64,000 bases of DNA from Filosporella fistucella (taxonomy: Eukaryota; Ascomycota; Leotiomycetes; Helotiales). The translations under genes and the position numbers were made by a program. Under the pieces are notes generated by a model. It had not been told where the DNA came from and ran no database searches. It saw only the letters and a program-made list of their open reading frames with translations. Within the stretch, counting starts at the first letter, position 1. Each line of letters begins with the position of its first letter. This document shows, in pieces, positions 24,818 through 34,948 of the stretch. The DNA is taken from the NCBI GenBank assembly GCA_030077755.1, contig JAQJZZ010000017.1, positions 1,178,001 through 1,242,000 on the forward strand, written 5' to 3'.

Positions 24818-26919
24818 TTACTTTGCAGTCAATAATTTCTCGTCATCTTCAACGTCACGTCCCATCCTGTCTTCTATTGCACGCTCCTCAATATCAGGAT
24901 CCTCCTCTGTTGGTGGTGGTCGAGTATTGGGAACTTAACAGTATCAGTATTGAACAATTCAGGAATTCAGAGTACATACTTGGTTCCTTCCAGAACGCCA
25001 TCTTCTCATTCGGGAGAATAGTAAGGAAAGAGCAGTACAGGCCATGGATGGTATCGAAGAATCGGACACCGATGTCGAGTTCATGAACGTCTAGTTCAAG
25101 CTTCATTCCAACAAAGCACAGCGCCAAAGCCTCATCCTCGAGCCAGAATTTCTCCATGACAGGTTCTTGGTTTGAATTTTCGAGGGAGGCAGCTTCATCA
25201 TCCGAGTAATCTTCCACACCGAGGCCAGATCCTTCCCAAGGCTTGAAACTGATGAAGCCGAGTGGTTTGATACGTCCAGCCTCACCTTCATGATTCTTGA
25301 CGCTGGCGTATTGCTTGTTGGTATCAATTTCAGAACGTTCAATGCCGACCACTTCATAACACTTCCTCTCTGTCTTTATAATCTCTCCCGGATTCTTCAT
25401 TGCCTCGAGGAACATGTCATCAGTACCAGTCAAGGCAATGGCAGTTTTGAAAATTCGTTCAGCTTCAGGAACACTGAAACCTTGATCAACGGCCAATAAC
25501 TCTTCGTATGCTGGATCATCTGTAGCCCAAGCTGCGCTACCCAAATGGAGATCTTTAAATCGACCGCCGAATAGGGTTGAAGCGGCTACGTTGAACTCTC
25601 CAGGCAATTTAAGTTGAAGCTGCTTGATGGCCCAAAGCTCCTTTTCAGCCATGTCGCAGACTTTTCGAGCAGCTCTGACATCCTCTTCATACTCTGGGCA
25701 AACATTATGATAAAGTACGTAGTTGAGGAAGTTTCGGATCACCATGCAGATAATTTGAAGCTCCTTCTCTGTATCCAGGGCGAACATGTTTGGAACTCGA
25801 AATGAGCTGCAGGTGTTAGTAAACAGTGGCAGAAGGACATTTTCACCTACAAAAATCCCTTGGCAACACCTTCAAAATCAACCACCCAGTCTATTGAGCC
25901 ATCGTAGTATTTAGAGTTTCCATCCTTGGTGCGAACATAATCAGTTGCTTGAATGTCTCGAATTTGGTCAGCAGATGACTCTTCCAATGTTGCTTTGTCG
26001 AGCCCCCCGGTAAAGGCTTTATTGCTAGACTCGATTCCACCAAGCATGAAGTATTTTGTGAGAATGTTGGATCGTGTCTCATCAAGCTTGCGTTTGGCAC
26101 GGTACCGTTGAATACATGTTTCAATACGGCTAGAGATGTTAGAATGCTATTCGCGCAGAAAGGATATACATACTCTGCAAATGAAAGGGTCCTGAACCAG
26201 TCAGTAAGTCTACTTTCAATATACGAGAATGTTACTTACTCATTGTAGAGGTCTTGTTCTTCAGCATGGTCGTGCGGAGTGAGGGGTCCATCTGCATAGA
26301 ATTCTATTGCATGTCAGTTCAACTCGCCGCGAACCCATTCAATAATCCACCTACCCTCAAAGCCAGTTGGTGCAGGCTTTCTGTTCTTTCCACTGCTCTT
26401 CTTCTTCTTCTTCTTCTTCTCCGGCTCATTAGTACTGGTCACACTGGAACCATCCTTACAATTGCCTGCATTTTCGAAGTGGTCAGCTGCGCTTGCAGTA
26501 TCAGGATCAATAGCTGCCGTCGTAGCTGGTCTTGCCACTCCACTCAAGTCAAAACGCTCCTCACCAGCTTTCTCATGTTCATCGGCCGATGTAATAACAA
26601 TCTCTGGGGTAGCAACAATTGGGGTAGCCGGCGTTGGAGGTGGAGGATTTGGGCATGCACGGTAAGGAGGCGTTGTAATACCATCAGCCTCTGGCAAGGC
26701 GATATCCGTGCAATTCGCATGTTCAATATGCTCCACAGTCACCCCCGATTCGTCATAGTCATGTCGGACTTTAGGTCGAAGACTGAGAAGCGTCTCTTTA
26801 GTGTAATGCAGGCCAGTCTCGGCTTGGAGTTTGACTGCAGCAAGGGCAGCGTTGGCATTTTTCAGATCTAGACTGGACAAAGTCCTGGACAGTGCAGGAG
26901 TTTCCTGGGGGGTCGACAT
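24818..26919 (-). CDS. ARB1: Argonaute siRNA chaperone (ARC) complex subunit Arb1
   Basis: Six exons: 26919-26355, 26303-26240, 26191-26174, 26129-25851, 25806-24980 and 24933-24818. They give 622 residues; introns are 44-51 nt. Exon 3 is an 18-nt microexon. The N-terminus is disordered and ends in a Lys7 run (EKKKKKKKSSGKNRK). Next comes the Arb1-family block: RIETCIQRYRAKRK, KYFMLGGIESSNKAFTGG, DWVVDFEGVAKGFFSFRVP, then NFLNYVLYHNVCPEYE and an extended globular C-terminus. In fission yeast Arb1, Arb2 and Ago1 form ARC, which holds duplex siRNA before RITS maturation and supports H3K9 methylation. No Arb2 or Argonaute is nearby. The microexon gives NETLSFADRIE, which matches the expected lead-in. 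Confidence 0.87.
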
Positions 26920-28396
26920 CCTGTCGAGTTCGCAAGGATCCTAGATAGCAATTCTTTCTCAGTCAGTCTCGTAAGTAAGGCTGGAAGATCGGGTTCGGGT
27001 TCGTAAGTGTTGACGAGGAATCGCGAGGCACAAAGTTGATTGGATCTTGATGAACGAAGCTGATCAAGGCTGTGCTCTTTAGATGTACCTCCTGGTTGTA
27101 TAGCGAGATCGAATGATTAAGTTACGGGTCGAGATTTGGTTGGGGAAAAGGTGGAGGAAGAGTATGGAGGTGAAAAGATATCACACGCCGAGACAAGAAA
27201 CCGATAGATATTTTCCACTTTCGAAGGTGAATATTTGTGGAAATATTACTACTCCTCAGCTTTGGGGAGAGTAGATCAAAGGAGGATTGAGTGCCAGCAG
27301 ACGGTAGGAAGAATACAACGAGAAGACGGGATACTCTTTGGGAAAGAGTGACTTACCTGACCGATCTGGGAATAATTTGAGGTTCTGGTATCCGTTTGTG
27401 ATGGTCCAACCCGGGAAGCAAACACGATGCAGTTTCCCTTCTCGGAACGATATCAATTTAGAGAACGGGATGAGGTTGATGTTTCGTTTGGTAAGTGCCG
27501 GAGATGTAGAGTATGGTCGAGTTGAGGTGGCAATGCTGTGAGTTCTTTTACAGTAGTGTTGGCTACTGCTTGTGAGGCTTAGATGGGATCGCGCATTCCG
27601 ATGATTCTGAAACACAAAAGCTGAGTTCACAACAGTGGAGTTTGTGGCGTTGTTCTGTCGTGTCTCTGGATTGCAGATAGTTGTATGCACCCGTCCAACC
27701 GAGATACAATGATTGCTCGGCTTGAGGAGCGGTTATTCCACAGGGCGGTTCAGAAACCTATTCGGGTTGAGTATCGTGTCAATAAAGAAATAAAACTAGG
27801 CAGTGAACCTGAAGTTGAAATTAATGTACTTGTTCGTGTTTGCTTGCGCAACCCGTGTTGCAACAAATCTGTAAGCTCGTTTATCCTTGGCTCTTTAAGC
27901 TTATTGTTTTCAACAGTGAGCTGAGGTGAGGTTATCCCTGGTTGTCTTGCTGTCTGCCATAGATTCTGCCCCTCCGGTCTGGATTTTTAATGCGAGCTTC
28001 TGGTACAGAGAAATAGTGGAGTGGCTGTGCCGAGGACAGCGCGTCCCTGGCTGGAGGAAGTCAATTCCCCCACTGCCAGGAGCCTGGTTAGCGCCCGCCC
28101 GCAAAGTCATTCCCAAAAATTACAGCAACCAACGCCCTATCTGCAACCCTGTACTGCCTGTACTGCACCAGCTGTCTCACACCGCAGAGAAGTCGCAGTC
28201 TTGATTAATTTGCCATTCTATTGACTACATCTCATCGCCCCTCCACCTGCATTTACTCAGCCTTACATTTCGCTCTCGGACTTTCTTTTGCGCTCAAGTC
28301 AGCGAAATCCTGCAACCATCTAGACCTTCTAATACTCTTACCCTCCATCATGATTTTTTATTCATAGCATTTGCGACTCCAGTCCAGTTTTCAAAA
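26920..28396. other. Divergent intergenic region between ARB1 and IPK2, with a candidate ORF
   Basis: 1.5 kb between outward-facing starts. On the minus strand an ATG-initiated frame, 27690-27256 (144 codons), has a Ser/Thr/Arg-rich start (HSIATSTRPYSTSPALTKR) resembling a mitochondrial targeting peptide. A perfect GTAAGT donor follows DRSG near 27353. It may be a small gene, or the sequence may be a 5' leader exon of ARB1. I could not find an acceptor that keeps the frame into ARB1. The right part, rich in pyrimidines near 28210-28380, looks like the IPK2 leader. Confidence 0.35.
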
Positions 28397-29537
28397 ATGG
28401 CAAAACCGTTGCCAACCCATTCAGAGCTGGTGCAATGTAACCATGTTGTCGCAGGACAGTATGTTTCGCGCGCGGCCCCCACCAAACTTAGAGGCTTGCT
28501 GACATGCCTTCAACAGCGATGGTACCATGTGCGATGTTGACGGCGAGCTCTTCATTAAGCCTTGTACACCGGCCGAAATCGAATTTTACGAGTCCTCCAT
28601 AGCTACACATCCTGAGTTTGCAGAGTATATGCCAACATTCTTGGGAACTTTGGAACTTGACGGACACACTCCCGGTCAGACAATCGAAGAGGCGGGCGCC
28701 CTTTTGTTAGCAAAGCATAATGGGGAGAAGCACGATGTTGCCATTCCTCTGTCTACAAACGGCGCAATCGATAGTTCGTTGATTGCAAAACACTCCATTC
28801 CGGAGGTTGTTGTCCCAGTCAAACCAGGGAAGAGGATCGTCACCAATAAAGCAGTTGTGCTCGAAAATACAGCACATGGGTTTACAAGACCTAACATCCT
28901 AGATGTTAAATTAGGTCATCGACTTTGGGCAGACGATGCGCCTGAGGAGAAAAGAATACGATTTAATAAAGTTACCGAAGAAACTACACATAAAGAACTC
29001 GGATTCAGGATCGCGGGAATGCGAGTCTGGCAAGGCCATGGCGCAAAAGGTCAAGATATAGATGAGGAGGGATATAAGATCTATGACAAGAATTACGGCC
29101 GATATTCTCTTCAAAAACACAATGTTCACGAGGCATTTGAGAGATTTATATTTACCGAGTCGGCTGGTATCGACGAGGAATTGGGGAAACTTATTGCACA
29201 GGCGTTTCATACAGATGTGCTTAGAATTCAGAGTGTATTAGAGGGCCAGGAGAGTCGCATGTTTTCGGCAAGCCTTCTATTTGTGTTCGAAGGAGACGGA
29301 CCAACATTGAGAGCCTCGATGGAAGAAGCCAGCAGATCACCAGCGACTTTAGTCAATGGAGATGGCGAGAATTCCGAAGAAGAAGACGATGAATCGGTCA
29401 CATTGCCAAAAATTTACTCCGTAAAGGTCATTGACTTTGCACATGCGGAGTGGGTACCTGGGCAAGGACCAGATGAGAACTCTTTGCTTGGTGTTCGAAG
29501 TGTTGCGAGCATACTTCGAAAATTGGGCACTATTTGA
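28397..29537 (+). CDS. IPK2: Inositol polyphosphate multikinase
   Basis: Exons 28397-28458 and 28517-29537 give 360 residues; the intron is 58 nt. The inositol-phosphate kinase signature PxxxDxKxG is PNILDVKLG at about 146-154. The C-terminal metal-binding IDF lies at 326-328, and the SLLF segment sits in SASLLFVFEGD. The family (Arg82/Ipk2) phosphorylates Ins(1,4,5)P3 to InsP4 and InsP5, feeding InsP6 and pyrophosphates; in yeast it also tunes transcription and phosphate signalling. An acidic insert (NSEEEDDESV) precedes the last strand, as often seen in fungal IPMK. The start ATG at 28397 leads into a conserved HVVAGHDGTM junction across the intron. Confidence 0.93.
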
Positions 29538-30766
29538 CAGGGAGTTTTAAGCAATATGTGGCATTGGCTTTGGGAGTTCCTGGGTATTGGGCTGAATTAT
29601 ACATTGTCATGTATTAGATACCCATTAGGAGCGTAGGAATCCACTCGCTGTTTTCCATCCCCTCCTCCTTCTGGAGTATCATGTGCTTTATTTGAGGGTG
29701 AGATCAATCAGACCTAATTTGCTGTAGGCTCTTCGAGCGGTGACCTGAGGGGTTGATAGTGAGTAGACGACAAACATCATCTGGCAGTTTCAAGCGCAAA
29801 AGGTTCTGATATCACTACGTGCATTAATAGAACAAGGGGTGACCACTTCGAAAGATCAGACTCGAGTCTATCAATGCTTGGCTCTGGTCAAATTTGTTGA
29901 TCAGCGTCATTCCTCACTTTCCCAGGATTCCCAAAATTTTAGGAGGGAAACGTCATTGTTCTTTGGTGGCTACCAATCTTTGCCTTGATCTGCGACAGCT
30001 AGGGCCGAGGAACTATTGCCATAGAGGTTTCTCCTTCTCATCTCCAATGATAACCAAGCTCTTGTTCTCTCTATCACAGGACTCATACTCCCATGGTGCT
30101 GTTGCGGAGCCAAGGGCAATATTTCTCCAAGCTCCCCGAATTTAAAGGCAGCATACATCTTGTAAACCTATCTCCACTCTGTTTGGGTGGGCAAACTTAC
30201 TAAATGAATATTCAGTTGAATCAGTAAATCCATGGGGTTTGAGGTTCTTGATTTCATACTTGTCTATTGCCTACGACATCCCCAAACTCATCCAAAACTC
30301 ATCGAAAACATGACTAAGAGGCAAAGATTAGATGACATCTGTACAGTTCTCCGGGACGACTGGATCATATCATCCATTTGAGAGGGCTATTTAAGGGCTT
30401 TGGGTGCTTTGTTTAGACAGCATTGTTAGAGGCGGTAACAGTTACAAGACCTCTTGCTGAAATAAGTCCGTGTCCGTGGGAGACTTCTTGGTGATCCGTT
30501 GCGACCGATAACCTATTATGTGCAAAAGAAAAGTCTTTGTCAAATTGAGTATCAGTAGCAAATATTTTGTACCTGTTGAAAATAGCAAATCGAATTCGCT
30601 TGTTAAAGGGGAAGGTAACGCAGCATGTGTCGAAGTAATCAAGTTGGAATGCACGGACCCACAAGGCTGAACTTGGAGCACAAACCGTGCCTGATTGTGC
30701 ATTGTTATAAATACTTGAAAGACCTCTGCAGCTAGCTTGCCATTGCCATTTCACATAGAATTGAAG
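29538..30766. other. Intergenic region between IPK2 and CLP1, with a candidate small gene
   Basis: 1.2 kb. Most of it has no supported content. On the minus strand, 30754-30413 contains an open frame that also holds a good intron (GTACAA..CATAATAG, 64 nt, about 30510-30573). Splicing it keeps the frame and removes 64 nt less cleanly in an alternative frame. The left side holds the IPK2 3' end, and the last part must serve as the CLP1 promoter, which would overlap the candidate start. See findings; not called as a gene. Confidence 0.3.
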
Positions 30767-32332
30767 ATGTCAATTCCTGGTCTAGGTCAAGCTGCTCCCA
30801 CAGTAAGAAGCTTCGCAACCTATTCTAAACATGCTGATACCAACAGGCTACTCTTTCAGCACCAACAATCGAGGCAACCACGGTTGTTCACGAATTGCAA
30901 GCGAATTCAGAATGGCGCTTCGAGGTGGCAATCGGAGAGAGGATCAATATTAAAGTTTGTGTATCCCTCTTAATCAAGCGTTTGCCTAACAAAAGAAATC
31001 CTTAGGTCCTCTCTGGTACAGCTGAAATCTTTGGCACTGAGCTCGCCGTAAGCCATCTCTACAGCTTCCACGGGATCAAATCCTCGATATTCACATGGCA
31101 TGGTTGCCGAATTGAGGTTACGGGACTCTGTGAGGAATACATCGCAGAAGAGACTCCTATGATCCAATACGTTAATACACACTTCGCCTTGGAAAAGCAA
31201 CGAGATGAGGCAAGGGAGAGGGGCAGGGAAGGACCTAGGGTCTTGGTGGTTGGTCCAACGAATTCGGGAAAGACGAGCTTAGTGAAGCTTCTGACGGCAT
31301 ACGCTATACGGATGGGAAGGCAACCTATGGTCATAAATACAGATTCAAGGGAGGGTCTGCTGTCGATACCGGGAAGCTTGACAGCCACCCCATTTGCCTC
31401 AATCTTAGATGTTGAACAAGGATGGGGAAGCAGTCCAACAAGTACATCAAGTCCAGTTCCCGTGAAACTTCCCATATGCTACTACTATGGACTACCCAGT
31501 CCTGAAGACAATACCAAGCTGTACAAACCAATTGTGACGAGATTAGCATTGGCAGCTACAAGTCGTCTCTCTGATGATCCAGATATCAAGTCGACTGGGA
31601 TGATCATAGATACACCAGGTGTGATCAGTCAAGGCAAAGGAGGTTATGATTTAATATCACACATCATTTCCGAATTCTCGGGTATGTTTTACTGGCTAGG
31701 GGTGGTCTTTACTAATGAATATAGTCAACATTATTCTAGTTATCGGCTCCGAACGTCTACATAGCGAGATGGGCCGGAGATTTTCATCATTCACAACAAG
31801 CACTAATGAAGCAATAACTTTGGTAAAATTGGACAAATCCGGTGGCTGTGTTGATAGAGATGACACTTTCATGCAACAAACACGAGAGGCAGAAATTAAA
31901 GAGTACTTCTTCGGAGATTCAAAAAGTACTTTGAGCCCACATACTCAACAGATGGGATTTGACGATGTCACCATCTATAAAATCCATGAAGGTATGCATG
32001 AATCTTCTCTTTTATTTCGTATTCGCTGATCACTTGCAGCAAACTCAATGTCATTCATGCCAGGTGGCGTGGAAGAAGGCGAGACAGAACTGTACGAGAA
32101 GGTTGAACCAAATTCAAGCATGTTACATTGCATGCTGGCTGTCATGTATGCTAGAGTTGAAGACTCTCAGGATACGATTCGGGATGCCAGTGTGATGGGA
32201 TACGTATATGTGTCGGACGTGGACGAGAAGAAACGAAGGATAAAAGTTCTTGCCCCTATGAATACAAGAATCACAGATAGACCGATGATTTGGGGAAGTT
32301 GGCCAGAAGCTGCTATGAGCTTGATTAGCTAA
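30767..32332 (+). CDS. CLP1: mRNA cleavage and polyadenylation factor CLP1
   Basis: Five exons: 30767-30802, 30847-30954, 31006-31681, 31725-31991 and 32040-32332. They give 459 residues; introns are 43-51 nt. The N-terminal beta domain (EWRFEVAIGERINIKVLSGTAEIF..) is followed by a P-loop GPTNSGKTS at about 131-139, then VINTDSREGLLSIPGSLTA and IIDTPGVISQGKGGYD. Clp1 is a subunit of cleavage factor IA with Pcf11 in 3' end formation. Fungal Clp1 binds ATP but is generally regarded as lacking the RNA 5'-kinase activity of the human protein. The start and first exon are short (12 codons) and match MSIPGLG-type openings. Secure. Confidence 0.95.
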
Positions 32333-32578
32333 TGATGATACGCAATATCAATGACATTCAAAGTCCCATCGCTACCTAGTCCAAGTCCAGCAAAGATTCG
32401 AAGGGTGTGGCATGTAAAATCAATCCCAAACTCCTTCAATGATCGCATCCGTTCCATTGTTCGAAGTGATTAAAGTACAACAAAGACTTCCTGAACGCCT
32501 GCCATTTCCAGCTCAGTCATTCAGTCTGCCATAAAGAACCCATCATAAAATCACTCGCCCGACCCTACGACCCTGTGT

Positions 32579-33119
32579 CTAGTCCCTTGTCTGAATTTTG
32601 TTGTCGCCCTTCACGGCCTCTGCGTAAGTTGGTGGCACCGCACCCGCACTGCTGCCCTCGGCAGCATTATTCCAAGTGCCGTTTGGCTCCTGGTGGACTG
32701 GGGCTGCCATGGTAGCAGTTGTCCCGTAACCGGATGGTCGGCTTTGGTGAACTGGCTTGACACTATTCGCTGGTACTCGCTGGCGTCCTCCATCTGGTGT
32801 TGAAACAATAACATATGTTATACGACCTCTTTCAGCATCACCAGGTAAAGCATCGTAATCGTTTTCGGGGAATTTAGCGATGATATACCAGGCGTGAAGG
32901 AGCCCTGGAAGATATCCAAGCATACAAAGGCAAATATTGATCAGGGAGTCTGCTGAACAGATACCGCATTTCACCCATACTATGGTGTGTTAGAATCACA
33001 AGATTCAACCAGAAATCCATCGAGTTCAAGACTCGGTAGCTTCTATCAAAGTGGCGCTTACCTGCAAGAGGAGGAAAGAGGATGGCGATGAGCCCGAGGA
33101 AGATATCTGGTGAGCACAT
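32579..33119 (-). CDS. PMP3/UPF0057-family small membrane protein with a long C-terminal tail
   Basis: Exons 33119-33062 and 32979-32579 give 152 residues; the 82-nt intron splits codon 20. The first about 55 residues are the family domain with two hydrophobic helices: SPDIFLGLIAILFPPLAVWVKCG and INICLCMLGYLPGLLHAWYII. The core motif FPPLAVWVKCG..D..INI..LGYLPG..HAWYII is intact. The remaining about 95 residues are hydrophilic, Ala/Pro/Ser-rich and end with a PPTYAEAVKGD segment. That PPxY motif could recruit a Rsp5-type ubiquitin ligase, as proposed for the yeast Sna proteins. Typical Pmp3 is about 55 residues, so this is the longer Sna2/Sna4-like class. Role in cation or membrane-potential homeostasis is family inference. 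Confidence 0.88.
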
Positions 33120-33416
33120 TGTGTGGTTTGTCCTTGTTTGAGAGTAAGGCGATGTTAGATGATGAACCTCTGAGAGGGAGAAGGAAGAGTCTTATGTCGT
33201 TTATGACAAAACAGTGTCGGATGTCTCGTGAATAACCTTCTGCCTGAGAGTCTCCTTCTGTCGTCACTTGGGGTGGCTGAGTTGGTCCAAAAAAAGACTA
33301 GCTTATTTTGCTACCCCTCGTCATTCTCGGGCAAATTCCGCCGATCAGGAACAAAAGGTTCTTATCCTGTAGAATTCAACATTGAAACAAAAAAAACGCC
33401 TCTACGAGTGTTCAAG

Positions 33417-34541
33417 ATGGTGGACGTCGATATGAATCAGGAAGCTGATCCCATCAGAGCTTCATACGATGTTTACATCAAACCACAAGTTTCCAATGGC
33501 CGCCAAATTTACATTCTTCAATTCCCGAATCGTGACTCAAGACATCATTACTCCGCCGCGAATAATTCGCAACCTCTCAAGATGCGAATCAAGCCAAAAT
33601 CTGGAATGGTAGAGCTAGATGTTCCGATGGATGTATGGCACAACTATGACAAGGAGAAAGGAATCAAATGGGGAGATGCCATGAAGAAGAGCAGCACAGC
33701 GAAGGGTGGTGGAAGTCATGGTCTGCCTGGAGGGTTTGGTATTGGGGGAGCACCTGCGGGTGGGAGACGAGGGAGGGCCGCCGAAGAGGATCTTGCCGAT
33801 CTTCACGATAGGGTGGAGAGGGATTTTGCAGGAGCGGTAGAAAGAGAACATATTCTAGTCAAGCAGACATTAGGAGGGCAATCCGTACCGAACGAAGATA
33901 CATCCCCACAATACATGATTGGGACATTTCGGAAAGGTATGATGTCTTGTATTCAACACAAACCTTGACTAACAAAACTCTCAGGCCAACTACATCTCAC
34001 ACCCGTTGACACAATTGTTCAAATGCGTCCCCAATTTCACCATATCGATGCCCATTCTGAACTTGATAGAGCTGGTAGAGGTCGAGATCCTTCCATGGCA
34101 GCACAAGCTAGAGCAATTCACATGACTGTGAAAACAAATATCGATGGAGAGGAAGAGACTGAGGATACAATGGCCGAAAGGATTTCAGCTGCACAAAGTG
34201 AAGCATGGAAATCTCACAAATTTATCGACGAGGATAATCCAGATGCGTGGGAGGCTTATAATCAGCATCTATTTGTGGGAACCGAAGCTCAGCTAGTGGA
34301 TAGCGAGGAGTTATTGATGAAAACTACAAAACTTGCCAGTGTATTCGATGACCAGGAGTATCTCGACACTATTAGTGCTCCTCGAGATGCAGCAAAATTG
34401 TCCAGAAGTAAAAAGGCAACCAAGATCAAAAAGGAGGACAAGGGTGAAGGGGTTGAGGATGCTACCAAAGAACCAGAAAGTGATGGTACACTTGATTTAT
34501 CCGATTCAGATTCAGATACAGAAGAGGTTGTCCCATCATAG
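33417..34541 (+). CDS. RPC37: RNA polymerase III subunit RPC37 (RPC5/Sin family)
   Basis: Exons 33417-33936 and 33985-34541 give 358 residues; the intron is 48 nt. The N-terminal dimerisation domain is clear: IRASYDVYIKP, IYILQFPNRDSRHHYSAANNSQPLKMRIKPKSG, then MVELDVPMDVWHNYDKEKGIKWG. After a Gly/Arg-rich linker the second half has QYMIGTFRKGQLHLTPVDTIVQMRPQFHHID and ends in an acidic Ser/Asp tail. In yeast the Rpc37-Rpc53 pair is TFIIF-like and acts in Pol III initiation, termination and reinitiation. The start chosen is the ATG that opens MVDVDMNQEADP; the in-frame upstream extension from 33228 lacks conserved sequence and is probably leader. Confidence 0.92.
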
Positions 34542-34948
34542 TATGGTCATTTATCGGAGTTCTGCTGCATTTTCAGGTCGGAAAAGATACCCCGCATGGC
34601 TGAAAGACAGCTTGCCGCGAATATTTTTTAATACCCACAGAAGCCATGAGAGGGCATAAAAAGTTTGCGATCTTTCAATGTAAATCTTGTGACTAGTTCA
34701 ATAGTGTTTCAACTTCAAATTGCGTAGAAACCATAGAGATGTGATATAATGTAGGATCGATTATTGTATACCACTCGTAGAAATGTTTCGGGAAACGGCA
34801 ATCTTAACTCCGAATTGACGATAAGGCACGATTAAGTTCATGACGCTTTTAGAGCTGTTTGAGATCGAGCTTACATTACCAGCCTCAAAGTCACACAACT
34901 CGTCGCCATTGGAACTGGTCAAACTTGGAGAAGTAGCTGTAGCTCACC
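34542..34948. other. Intergenic gap between RPC37 and DDB1
   Basis: 407 bp between tandem plus-strand genes. AT-rich, with short ORFs only. It should hold the RPC37 terminator region and the DDB1 promoter. Nothing else seen. Confidence 0.5.
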
